Shown piece after piece: positions 32,843 through 42,582 of a stretch of DNA of 64,000 bases; position 1 is the stretch's first letter, and each line of letters starts with the position of its first letter. The notes below the pieces were generated by a model. That model was not told the DNA's origin. It ran no database searches and was given only the letters and a program-made list of their open reading frames with translations. The stretch lies in assembly GCF_905171765.1 (NCBI RefSeq), contig NC_053395.1, positions 187,925,577-187,989,576 on the forward strand. The letters run 5' to 3'. The translations under genes were made by a program, and so were the position numbers. The stretch comes from Bufo bufo. Taxonomy: Eukaryota; Chordata; Amphibia; Anura; Bufonidae.

Positions 32843-33227
32843 TTAATGGGGTTATCCCCTATATGCCCGGGCCCCTCATGCTGATTCTACTTACCTAGCT
32901 CCCCTCTCCTCTTCTGGTCCCTGCACCACCGAAGCTGCTTCTCCCTGTGCGCGGATGAAAACATCCGGTGTCGGGGGGAGCAGACAATGCCAGGTGGTGA
33001 CGGGGATGAACCTCCCTAGCATTGCGGTTGACGCTAGGGAGGTTCATCCCCGTCACCGCCTGCCATTGGCTGCTCCCCCCAACACCGGATGTTTTCATAT
33101 GCTAACAGTGAGAAGCAGGAGTGGCGTTGCAGGGACCAGAAGCGGAGAGGGGAGCTAGGTAAGTAGAATCAGCGTGAGGGGCCTTGCATATGGGGGGCAT
33201 TTTTTAGTCTCAGGAAAACCCCTTTAA
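32843..33227. mobile_element. TTAA fold-back MITE with long arms
   Basis: TTAA at both ends. The arms pair nearly end to end: CTACTTACCTAGCTCCCCTC with GAGGGGAGCTAGGTAAGTAG, GAAAACATCCGGTGT with ACACCGGATGTTTTC, and GACGGGGATGAACCTCCCTA with TAGGGAGGTTCATCCCCGTC. Both strands therefore give nearly the same ORF (32895-33098 and 32955-33158); neither is a gene. Confidence 0.9.
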
Positions 33228-33329
33228 AGTAGATTTCAGAAAACACATGAAACCCATTCACCCCACCTAGCCCAGATTATAACAATATTGCTCTATTTTC
33301 CTTATGCAATCTGCTGCAGGCAGTATCGA

Positions 33330-33644
33330 CATGATGCCTTGCCTTACCAGGCCCTCTGCCCTTTGATTGACAGGGCCAGGAGGCAGTGAAAACATCATCA
33401 CACCTGGTCCTGTCAATCAAAGTGCAGAGGGTGCGGTAGTTGCAGAGAGAGCAGAGCCTCTAGGTGTAATGGTAACGCCCCCGTTGCTCCTAGAGGCTCA
33501 TTTGCATGTATTAAAACATCATTTTTCTCAGCAATGCGGACACATATGAACATGGGACCGACACAGATGTCTTCAGCTGCCAAGCGCACATGTAACAGGT
33601 CAGCCAGTGTCATAGGCACAGATCTGCTGACGGATGCCCTTTAA
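33330..33644. mobile_element. TTAA MITE family A, left arm truncated
   Basis: The right arm (CATATGAACATGGGACCGAC ... GATGCCCTTTAA) matches 4413-4866 and 42190-42582. The hairpin core CCCTCTGCCCTTTGATTGAC with GTCAATCAAAGTGCAGAGGG is intact. The left TTAA end is missing. Confidence 0.7.
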
Positions 33645-33649
33645 ATATA

Positions 33650-34345
33650 ATTTTACCGGTTTGCAAAGAATCTCTTCCAGCCGAAGCAATATACATTTCC
33701 ATAATGCCACAGTGGCTTGTTTAGTGGACTATCTTTAGAAGTCCATCTGTTTTCCCCGAACATATCCCATGATGCACAGCTAACTTTGCATCATGGGAAA
33801 TTCAATCTGGCAACACCTGCAGTGTGAAAAGTTGTTCCTTCTTTCCCCGGAGCGCTGTCTGCCTGTCTGACAGGTGCTGTGCCATGGCAGGTTGCATCCT
33901 GTTCTGCATATCGTGAGACGCATCCCTCCATATGGCGCTTGACTCGAACTCGTTAATCCCGCACATTTAGAACAATGGGAATTGATAGCTACTTGTGCAC
34001 GGCTGCAACAACTTATTCTTAACCCGGAGAACAATCCATGAGAAACACAAACCTTTACGTTCTTTTGAAGTAATAAAAGGCCGCGCAGAATAACGCTGCC
34101 TCAGTAGTTTTGATGTCGCCCTAAATGTGTCTTCAATAAAAACCGTTCAGCGCTATCATGGAGGAGTAAATGGAGATGTTTTGTTGATCCGGCACTAAAG
34201 CTGTCTGGATGTGATTACTTTTTAATAAAACGAAGGCCATGACTTCATCACAGCAAAGCTGAAAACAAAGGATTAAAACTTCTACAACATACAGCTGTGT
34301 CACAAAAGGGGCCGGAAGCAGAGGCTGAAATCTCAAGATTTCCCC
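33650..34345. other. Repeat-free block, candidate conserved noncoding DNA
   Basis: About 650 bp with no transposon ends and no tandem or inverted structure apart from a short CCCATGATGCACAGC/GCATCATGGGAA hairpin. The composition differs from neighbouring repeats. It is the best candidate in the window for an ancient regulatory element, but this is a judgement of texture, not proof. Confidence 0.35.
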
Positions 34346-34760
34346 CCCTTGTTGAAGTGATTATTGGAAGATCATGAATGGGACATAGGAAACTCGGATG
34401 AAAGAGCAGGGAGAAAGAAAGAAGAAACATTCGACATGGAGGGGCACTTTGATCTCTTGATCCAGCCACTGCTGCAGGGCAGATTTTTTAAGGATTGCTA
34501 GGAATACAGAAAAGACCCCATGATTTTAATGATTACAGTACAGCATTATAATATGGTGTAAGTACTGAGATATGAGTCCAGCCCAAAAGTCATATCTGCA
34601 GTTGTAGATCTCAGGACAGAAGGCAGGGATCAGTTTTTGCAAAAGTTTTGGAACACGTGGTCCTGTTCTTATGCTTTTTTCTTTTTATTTATCTGTACAA
34701 AATATATTTTATATATACAGTATTTTTTTTAATATATATATATATTTATTTATTTTATAT
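34346..34760. other. No gene; ends in AT microsatellite
   Basis: The AT-rich run at about 34690-34768 (TATATATATATTTATT) is simple sequence, into which the next element inserted. Confidence 0.5.
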
Positions 34761-34768
34761 ATATTTAT

Positions 34769-35329
34769 TAGAGATAAGCGAATCGAAGTCAAACTAATTG
34801 ACCGATCCGAATGTCAGGAAAAATTCTATTGATAACGAAGCCGAAATTCCTTGCACTTCGTGGAAACAAATAAATTTTTTATGACATGGCAGTAATAAAA
34901 AAAAAAACTTCGTCCATTTGCTCGTGGACAGGCCGTCTCGGCCATCTTGATTGAAGAAACCATGCAAAACCTCGAGCGCAGTGACATGTGACTGTCCAGC
35001 ATGATGACGTCATCACTTCACTGCGCGCAATTTCACGTGGTTTCTTCGATAGAGATGGCCGGCACGCGAACAAATGGATAAGGTGAGCATGTTTTATTTT
35101 TCCTTTATACCCGGATTAACCTCTAAAAGGCCTCAATTTTAATGTCAGATGCCGCGATCAGCGATTAATGTAGCATCTGAGGGGTTCAATAATGGGGGCA
35201 TTGCAATCGCTGTCCCCCGTCATTGTGCCCGCTACATACAATGGAATGCGATTTGTGACAAATCTAATTTCTTTGTGAAATTCGGCGAAGCAGCTGAAAT
35301 TAATTTTTGATAACTTCGCTCATTCACTA
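34769..35329. mobile_element. Non-autonomous hAT element with exact 8-bp TSD
   Basis: The ends are TAGAGATAAGCGAATCGAAG and, at the right, AACTTCGCTCATTCACTA. Both flanks are ATATTTAT (34761-34768, 35330-35337). Internal arms GGCCATCTTGATTGAAGAAA and TTTCTTCGATAGAGATGGCC pair around a TGACGTCA palindrome (near 35003). No coding capacity. The termini are related to those of the 6-kb hAT element. Confidence 0.9.
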
Positions 35330-35535
35330 ATATTTATGTATACAAAATTAACCCCTTAGGGTAGGGGGGCATCTGTGGCAACCTACTCTGTTCCTCTGCT
35401 GACACAGACTACCGAAGTAAGTGTCATCCAACATAGCTGGATACTGCCACACACTTCTGGATCCCCATTGACTATAATGGGATACAATGAGGATCCAACT
35501 GCTTTCCAGACAAATACCGCTGCATGTTTTGCACC

Positions 35536-35932
35536 TTAAAGGGGTTGTCTCACTTCAGAAAATGTCACTTATTAAGTGGAGAAAGTTACTACAAAGCACT
35601 TACTAATGTATTGTGCTTGTCCATATTGCCTCCTTTGCTGGCTTGACTCCTTTTTCTATCACATTATACACTGCTCGTTTCCATAGTTACGACCATTCTG
35701 CAATCCAGCAGTGGTGCCCGTGCTTGCACACTATAGGAAAAAGCTCCCAACCTGGCCACCTCGTGTCTGCGCTGCAGCGGTGGTTGTAACTACTGGATAT
35801 GAGCCGTGTATAATGTGATGGAAAAATGAATCCAGCCAGCAAAGGAGGCAATATGGACAATCATATTACATTAGTGAGTGCCTTGTATTAACTTTATGTA
35901 CATGATAAATGCCATTTGCTGAAGTGAAGACT
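35536..35932. mobile_element. TTAA fold-back MITE, right end eroded
   Basis: The left TTAAAGGGGTTGTCTCACTT and inner CCATATTGCCTCCTTTGCTG are mirrored by CAGCAAAGGAGGCAATATGG and GCTGAAGTGAAGAC. The right TTAA is lost. A second copy of the left half is at 11799. Confidence 0.75.
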
Positions 35933-36412
35933 ATGTTTCTTTTTGCAATGCATCCCACAATGCACTGCTGGATCAGTTACATGGCAGGGAAAACCCATGC
36001 ACTACAAACCCCACAGACATAATGCAGCCCGCTGGTTTTTGTCATGGTTTCCACTGTTTTGACCGAAAGAATAATACTGCATGAAGTAATTTTATTCCTC
36101 CCAAAGCTTCCATATTCTGCAGTGTAGGCTCACACCAGAGTATCCAGTGCTGACATGAACAATACCTTATTTCCATGATTTTAGAATTATCCACTTTTAA
36201 TATGTGAGAATTTTATTTTATATATACAGGTAGTGCAGAATTATTAGGCAAGTTGTATTTTTGAGGATTAATTTTATTATTGAACAACAACCATGTTCTC
36301 AATGAACCAAAAAACTCATTAATATCAAAGCTGAATATTTTTGGAAGTAGTTTTTAGTTTGTTTTTAGTTTTAGCTATTTTAGGGGGATATCTGTGTGTG
36401 CAGGTGACTATT

Positions 36413-36440
36413 ACTGTGCATAATTATTAGGCAACTTAAC
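36413..36440. repeat. Inner transposase-binding repeat, left end
   Basis: GTGCATAATTATTAGGCAAC repeats the outer terminal motif with one internal change. Its inverted partner is at about 37586-37612. The role as inner binding site is inferred from the IR/DR layout of Tc1 elements. Confidence 0.75.
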
Positions 36441-36553
36441 AAAAACCAAATATATACCCATTTAAATTATTTATTTTTACCAGTGAAACCAATATAACAT
36501 CTCAACATTCACAAATATACATTTCTGACATTCAAAAACAAAACAAAAACAAA

Positions 36554-37570
36554 TCAGTGAACAATATAGCCACCTTTCTTTGCAAGGACACTCAAAAGCC
36601 TGCCATCCATGGATTCTGTCAGTGTTTTGATCTGTTCACCATCAACATTGCGTGCAGCAGCAACCACAGCCTCCCAGACACTGTTCAGAGAGGTGTACTG
36701 TTTTCCCTCCTTGTAAATCTCACATTTGATGATGGACCACAGGTTCTCAATGGGGTTCAGATCAGGTGAACAAGGAGGCCATGTCATTAGATTTTCTTCT
36801 TTTATACCCTTTCTTGCCAGCCACGCTGTGGAGTACTTGGACGCGTGTGATGGAGCATTGTCCTGCATGAAAATCATGTTTTTCTTGAAGGATGCAGACT
36901 TCTTCCTGTACCACTGCTTGAAGAAGGTGTCTTCCAGAAACTGGCAGTAGGACTGGGAGTTGAGCTTGACTCCATCCTCAACCCGAAAAGGCCCCACAAG
37001 CTCATCTTTGATGATACCAGCCCAAACCAGTACTCCACCTCCACCTTGCTGGCGTCTGAGTCGGACTGGAGCTCTCTGCCCTTTACCAATCCAGCCACGG
37101 GCCCATCCATCTGGCCCATCAAGACTCACTCTCATTTCATCAGTCCATAAAACCTTAGAAAAATCAGTCTTGAGATATTTCTTGGCCCAGTCTTGACGTT
37201 TCAGCTTGTGTGTCTTGTTCAGTGGTGGTCGTCTTTCAGCCTTTCTTACCTTGGCCATGTCTCTGAGTATTGCACACCTTGTGCTTTTGGGCACTCCAGT
37301 GATGTTGCAGCTCTGAAATATGGCCAAACTGGTGGCAAGTGGAATCTTGGCAGCTGCACGCTTGACTTTTCTCAGTTCATGGGCAGTTATTTTGCGCCTT
37401 GGTTTTTCCACACGCTTCTTGCGACCCTGTTGACTATTTTGAATGAAACGCTTGATTGTTCGATGATCACGCTTCAGAAGCTTTGCAATTTTAAGAGTGC
37501 TGCATCCCTCTGCAAGATATCTCACTATTTTTGACTTTTCTGAACCTGTCAAGTCCTTCTTTTGACCCAT
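36554..37570 (-). CDS. Tc1/mariner transposase, DD37E spacing, intact ORF
   Basis: This is a 338-residue uninterrupted frame. Transposases of this group bind the terminal repeats and move the element by cut-and-paste into TA sites, using a metal-dependent DDE nuclease. The N-terminal 110 residues are helix-turn-helix-like (LTGSEKSKIVRYLAEG, then KIAKLLKRDHRTIKRFI). A basic stretch RKKRVEKPRRK between the two DNA-binding parts may serve as an AT-hook-like or nuclear-import segment. The catalytic residues are visible: D in LWTDEMRVSL, D in IFMQDNAPSH and E in SPDLNPIENLW. I count 37 residues between the second D and the E, so it is DD37E, not the DD34E of classic Tc1. The GGGGVLVWAG glycine-rich loop is present. 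The start ATG is the first in frame and lies about 20 bp inside the right inner repeat. Confidence 0.93.
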   Translation of the reverse strand: MGQKKDLTGSEKSKIVRYLAEGCSTLKIAKLLKRDHRTIKRFIQNSQQGRKKRVEKPRRKITAHELRKVKRAAAKIPLATSLAIFQSCNITGVPKSTRCAILRDMAKVRKAERRPPLNKTHKLKRQDWAKKYLKTDFSKVLWTDEMRVSLDGPDGWARGWIGKGQRAPVRLRRQQGGGGVLVWAGIIKDELVGPFRVEDGVKLNSQSYCQFLEDTFFKQWYRKKSASFKKNMIFMQDNAPSHASKYSTAWLARKGIKEENLMTWPPCSPDLNPIENLWSIIKCEIYKEGKQYTSLNSVWEAVVAAARNVDGEQIKTLTESMDGRLLSVLAKKGGYIVH

Positions 37571-37790
37571 TTTGCCAAAGGAAAGGAAGTTGCCTAATAA
37601 TTATGCACACCTAATATAGGGTGTTGATGTCATTAGACCACACCCCTTCTCATTCCAGAGATGCACATCACCTAATATGCTTAATTGGTAGTAGGCTTTC
37701 GAGCCTATACAGCTTGGAGTAAGACAACATGCATAAAGAGGATGATGTGGTCAAAATACTCATTTGCCTAATAATTCTGCACGCAGTGTA

Positions 37791-38728
37791 CAGTGCAGAC
37801 CAAAAGTTTGGACACACTTTCTCATTCAAAGAGTTTTCTTTATTTTCATGATTATGAAAATTGTAGATTCACACTGAAGGCATCAAAACTATGAATTAAC
37901 ACATGTGGAATTATATACATAACAAACAAGTGTGAAACAACTGAAAATATGTCATATTCTAGGTTCTTCAAAGTAGCCACCTTTTGCTTTGATTACTGCT
38001 TTGCACACTCTTGGCATTCTCTTGATGAGCTTCAAGAGGTAGTCCCCTGAAATGGTTTTCACTTCACAGGTGTGCCCTGTCAGGTTTAATAAGTGGGATT
38101 TCTTGCCTTATAAATGGGGTTGGGACCATCAGTTGCATTGAGGAGAAGTCAGGTGGATACACAGCTGATAGTCCTACTGAATAGACTGTTAGAATTTGTA
38201 TTATGGCAAGAAAAAAGCAGCTAAGTAAAGAAAAACGAGTGGCCATCATTACTTTAAGAAATGAAGGCCAGTAAGTCAGCAGAAAAATTGGGAAAACTTT
38301 GAAAGTAAGGGCTATTTGACCATGAAGGAGAGTGATGGGGTGCTGCGCCTGATGACCTGGCCTCCACAGTCCGGGACCTGAACCCAATCGAGATGGTTTG
38401 GGGTGAGCTGGACCGCAGAGTGAAGGCAAAAGGGCCAACAAGTGCTAAGCATCTCTGGGAACTCCTTCAAGACTGTTGGAAGAACATTTCAGGGGACTAC
38501 CTCTTGAAGCTCATCAAGAGAATGCCAAGAGTGTGCAAAGCAGTAATCAAAGCAAAAGGTGGCTACTTTGAAGAACCTAGAATATGACATATTTTCAGTT
38601 GTTTCACACTTGTTTGTTATGTATATAATTCCACATGTGTTAATTCATAGTTTTGATGCCTTCATAGTCATGAAAATAAAGAAAACTCTTTGAATGAGAA
38701 AGTGTGTCCAAACTTTTGGTCTGTACTG
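37791..38728 (+). mobile_element. Internally deleted Tc1-like element (second family)
   Basis: It begins CAGTGCAGACCAAAAGTTTG and ends with the inverse CAAACTTTTGGTCTGTACTG, with TA at each side (37789-37790, 38729-38730). The inverted arms are long (over 200 bp, through CTTTGATTACTGCTTTGCAC). Between the arms only the first and last parts of a transposase remain, joined near 38306. The left TA is the same dinucleotide that ends the preceding Tc1 element. Confidence 0.92.
38203..38587 (+). pseudogene. Deleted Tc1-like transposase remnant
   Basis: The start codon at 38203 opens MARKKQLSKEKRVAIITLRN and meets a stop (CAGTAAGTC) after 23 codons. The sequence then jumps near 38306 to the region GYLTMKESDGVL and the block before the third catalytic residue. 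A loss of two bases near 38370 shifts the frame. NPIE then survives, and MVWGELDRRVKAKGPTSAKH runs to the natural C-terminus GGYFEEP at 38587. Both catalytic aspartates are gone. The 65-codon frame at 38393-38587 is therefore only the transposase tail. Confidence 0.88.
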
Positions 38729-38730
38729 TA

Positions 38731-39214
38731 TACATAAACATACTTTTGCAAATTCTAGAATTCTAGCTTGTTTTTCATAAAATGGAGTTAACATTCGCCT
38801 CCACCATCACTTACTTTTTATATTTGATTAGTAGTGGGTCTTTGACAGGCTGGGGTTACAGCAATGGTTGGTGGAGGCGGATGTTACACTTGCTCAAATC
38901 TAATCATTATAAGAATCCTGTTAACCCGGCAGTAAATATTCTTACCTTTTTCAAGTTAGTCCGGATTAATGTACAGAACTAGAGGCAAAAAATGCTTCTT
39001 GCTCCTTGGTCAAAGGGCTGCAGACTGATAGATCCTCCTCGGGTATCGAGTCGACAGCTGATAACAGTCTGTAATATTCATCCTCTCCATCTAAAACTTT
39101 GATTTGGCTAAATGAGACAAGGGGGTATAACCAAGTAATAGTAAATGACATCATAAATTATTGTGTAGAGGTTTCAACATTTTTCAGGGAGCAGGGGCAT
39201 TTCTTAAAACGACC
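38731..39214. other. No gene recognised
   Basis: No ORF with motifs; a degenerate inverted pair (AACATTCGCCTCCACCAT and GGTGGAGGCGGATGTTACA near 38790-38890) suggests an old MITE. Confidence 0.4.
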
Positions 39215-39532
39215 TTAAAGGGGTTGTTCGGGCTTCAGGATAGGTCATCAATATCAGATCGGCTGGGGTCCAAAACCCGGCGCCTTCGCTGATCAGCTGT
39301 ATGACGGGAAGGCGCGCAGTGTGCACATGCCGTCTCCCTTCTTGCTGCTGCTTTGCCATAGACATAGCAGCAGCGAGCAGAAAGAGAGACAAGAGACGGC
39401 ACGTGCGCACTGTGCGTGCCTTCCCTTTATACAGCTGATCGGCAGGGGTGCCGGGTGTCGGACCCCCACCGATCTGATATTGATCACCTATCCTGAGGAT
39501 AGGTCATCAATAGAAAAAAGTACGGACTTTAA
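39215..39532. mobile_element. TTAA fold-back MITE (family B)
   Basis: TTAA ends at 39215-39218 and 39529-39532. The paired arms include ATAGGTCATCAATATCAGAT with ATCTGATATTGATCACCTAT, and GGCGCGCAGTGTGCACATGCCG with its mirror. Its right TTAA is also the left TTAA of the next element. Confidence 0.85.
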
Positions 39533-41058
39533 AGGGGGTTGGCTACTTTCTGGTTATTGTTGTGTTAGTAAGATGATTATAGGGCACTTACTGATATAGC
39601 CTTTGCTGAAATTCTGCACCATTTTCTATATTTCATAAGGCATGCCCCCTTGTTTGCCAAGTCTTTTGTGCTGTCCACAGTGAGGTCCTGTCCATAAGAC
39701 CAGGCAGATCACCTCCATGTGATGTCTCCTCTGTTCAAACACACTGCACCTGCCATTTATCCTTGCACTGTTGGGAGTTTAGTGGAGGTGCAGTGTGTTA
39801 GTGCTGTATTACATTAGGCAATCAGGCAGAGAATTGTCATGTTGGAATCATTCCTTCCTGGCAATCACCTGCTTGTTAGTGGAGGAGACTGCTGCTATTA
39901 CATGCAGCGATCTACTCCTCAGTATGGGGAGGAGCGATCACTAATACAATTGCTCTTCCCCATACTGACTAGTTTTTTGCAGCAGCAGATTGTAATTACA
40001 CAGCACGATTGTTACGCTTCGGTGTGGGAGGGAAACACAACACCGAACATTGAGAGGGAAGAGGGGGAACAGGGAATCAGGCCTGAGAACTAAGGAAGGA
40101 ACATGGACACCTCCTATTAAAACCCTAACCAAAATCTTGACTGACTATCCGTATGAACAGACCCCAGAGGTAGGTGTGTTCATACACAGGAATACCTAGA
40201 GTCCTATCTAGCCCTATAGGACCCTGGTACTAATTGCAGGGATGAGACTACCTGTTCCTCCAAAAGAAAGGACGAACAGGAGTCTCCCTCAGGCCTAATA
40301 CAAACAATAGGGAAATGCAACTCACAGAACCAAAACAAAATACAAAAGGGAAAGGAAAGACTTAACTTCAAAGAAGCAATGGAAGCACCAGGAACTCCAC
40401 CGAGATCCACACACCAGCAATCCAAAACTGAAAGTGAAGCTTTAAACCGCACAGCATAGTGGGAGAAGCAGCTATAAATAAGGAAGGTAAGTGACCACAT
40501 TAGCAACACCTGGGGCAAGGGGTGTGACCATACCAGAAACAACACAGACGCCTATTGATCCACAGGAAAACTGTCAGATCAAACCATGTGTCGCCAGTCT
40601 CACTGATCTTCTGCCACCTGTCATGGGAAAGTCCGTGACCACGATCTGCCGCCTGCAAGTGATGATTTTTAAGCTTGCTTAAAAATCTGGATTGCCCGAT
40701 GAACGAGCTTGGGTAATCAGCGGCAGTATTAGACTGCCAGACCATCGCTAACGAGCGATCCTGCGAATGCTCGTTACCAATGATCTGGTCGACAATCATC
40801 TGGCCGGCTTGGCTTTACAAGGCAGGAAACATGACATGGAAGTGATTTGCGTGGTCACATGACCCCCCCCATCAGCGGCTATCTTATGGACAGGATGTCT
40901 GTGTAGACAGCACAGAAGATTTGCCTAACAAGGGGACATGGCTTATGAAATGTAGCAAACGGCACAGACTATCAACAATGGCTATATTAGTAAGTGTCAT
41001 ATACTCATCTTACATACACATTGGTCACAAGTAGCCAGAAAGTGGCCAACCCCTTTAA
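39529..41058. mobile_element. TTAA MITE split by nested repeats and a solo LTR
   Basis: The left TTAAAGGGGGTTGGCTACTTTCTGG (shown as its first 25 positions, 39529-39553) mirrors the right end, CCAGAAAGTGGCCAACCCCTTTAA at 41035-41058. The next inner words TATAGGGCACTTACTGATAT and CTATATTAGTAAGTGTCATA mirror too. The middle (about 39840-40800) belongs to another fold-back repeat, which itself holds the solo LTR. Confidence 0.75.
40010..40640. mobile_element. Solo LTR, 631 bp, with 5-bp TSD
   Basis: It starts TGTTACGCTTCGG and ends GTCCGTGACC, flanked by ACGAT at 40005-40009 and 40641-40645. The final base is C where A would be expected (the other two LTRs end CGTGACA), consistent with one point change. 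No internal region. CTATAAATA near 40471 could be a TATA box on the plus strand, but its late position makes the orientation uncertain. Confidence 0.75.
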
Positions 41059-41540
41059 GAGGTGTTCTTATGGTAAAGTTTCCACTATGAACTTTGTGTT
41101 TTTTTTCAGGGACCTTGCTCCTTTTGTCCATGGCCTGCATCTGATAATGCCACTCGGTTTCATTAAAAGAATTGGTCTCAGATGCAATACCGGTGAAAGC
41201 CAATGCATAAGAATGGTGAAATTTTAAGAAAAAGGCAGAGCTTTTTTTTCCAATCCCCTACAACCCTTTTAAGTTGTAAAGTGTGAAATATACAAGCATT
41301 CGGTCACAACAATCCCAGTTGGTCTATCCCAATAGACCAAGGTGTGATCTAGGATACATCTGGTACATACAGCAACTTATTTTCAGAGTGCTCCTTTACA
41401 TTTAGGTGGGGTGGATTATGGGTGATGATTTATTATTATTACAGTCTGTCTGTACTACAAATCTGACCACATTCTACAATGGCATGATAAGCGTATTGAC
41501 AAATTAAATAATAAGATGGCAAATATCTCTTTAAGAACTT
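41059..41540. other. No gene recognised
   Basis: The phrase GTTTTTTTTCAGGGACC near 41100 looks like a splice acceptor, but the text after it (ATTGGTCTCAGATGCAATACC) reads as frog-type repeat sequence and has no donor. Confidence 0.35.
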
Positions 41541-41870
41541 TATTTTTTTTTAATTAAAATGTTTGCTCCATCATAAAAACATATCCACAGGATCGGTGAC
41601 AAGTATCTATCCAACCACTGGGACCCCCACTGATCATGAGAAATGGGGTCCCTGAGTCACCAGCATGGATGGAGTGATGGTCATACATGTGCACTACTGC
41701 TCCATTCATTTCTGCAGGACTGCTCCAGTTGTAGAGATCACTTGTGTGATCATTGCTCCATTCACTCTAGGACTCAAGGACCCCCCAGTTTCATGATTGG
41801 TGGAGGTCCCAGCAGTCAGCAATTCACCCATCATATATTAATCACTTATCCTGTGCATAGTTGTCATAGA
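41541..41870. mobile_element. Degenerate TTAA-type MITE
   Basis: The left CCACAGGATCGGTGACAAGT and right CACTTATCCTGTGCATAG are diverged mirrors. GGGACCCCCACTGATCATGAG mirrors TCATGATTGGTGGAGGTCCC. The ends are lost. Confidence 0.55.
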
Positions 41871-42189
41871 CATGAGTATACATTGTCATGATACATACAA
41901 GATACACAAACGTTGTAATCAGCAGATCTTATCATTCAGCGCATCGTGCTGGACAGCTCCCTACCTAAGTTTCATCATTGTCTTTTTATCCCTAACTTAA
42001 ATTTTCTCTAGAACCAAATTACCACTAATTATTTGCAAGAACTAAGGGGTATGACAAAGGCACGGTGGAGGTCCAACCTCTGTGACTCTCCTAGCTGCGG
42101 AAAACAAGAGGATTCATGCAGATTGATCTCCATAGAGATGAATGGGAGCAGGGGAAACAGCCGAGTGTACTACCTTGGCTTCTTCCATC

Positions 42190-42582
42190 ATGAACAACAG
42201 GAGTGTTGGCTCATAAATGCAGAAAATGGGTTGTCATGGGAGAGCGATGCCATTACACCTAGAGGCTCTGCTCTCTCTGCAACTGCTGCACCCTCTGCAC
42301 TTTGACAGGACCAGACAGATGTGATAATGTTTACACTGCCTTGCTCTGTCAATCGAAGTGCAGAGGGTGCGGCAGTGGCAGAGAGAGCAGAGCTTCTAGG
42401 TGTAAAGGCCCTGCTCTCCCATTTTTCCTAGAGGCTCATTTGCATATATTAAAACTTTATTGCTCTCAGCAAGGTGGACACATATGAACATGGGGCCAAC
42501 ACAGATGCCTTCAGCTGCCAAGCGCACATGTAACAGGTCAGGCAGTTTCATAGGTACAAATCTGCTGACAGATGCCCTTTAA
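42190..42582. mobile_element. TTAA fold-back MITE family A, left arm truncated
   Basis: The core hairpin (CTAGAGGCTCTGCTCTCTCT with AGAGAGAGCAGAGCTTCTAG) and right arm (CATATGAACATGGGGCCAAC ... GATGCCCTTTAA) match 4413-4866 and 33330-33644. Confidence 0.75.

Larger units (their letters stand above)
36227..37788 (-). mobile_element. Apparently intact Tc1-like transposon (1.56 kb)
   Basis: TA dinucleotides flank both ends (36225-36226, 37789-37790), the Tc1/mariner target site. Each end has two repeat motifs: an outer GTGCAGAATTATTAGGCAA near the tip (mirrored at 37762-37784) and an inner GTGCATAATTATTAGGCAAC at about 36416-36436 (mirrored at about 37588-37608). This is the IR/DR arrangement with spaced transposase binding sites. 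The outermost bases differ between ends (CAGGTA left, CACTGC right). The transposase gene fills the interior on the minus strand. Length, ends and gene are all complete, so recent mobility is plausible. Confidence 0.92.

Noticed and set aside
32895..33158. Similar ORFs on both strands
   Set aside because: They are mirror translations of a palindromic MITE.
36557..37534. Plus-strand ORFs across the Tc1-like element
   Set aside because: Antisense shadows of the intact transposase, which alone has the DDE motifs.
41090..41227. Exon after the acceptor-like TTTTTTTTCAG
   Set aside because: No donor, and the downstream text resembles repeat sequence.
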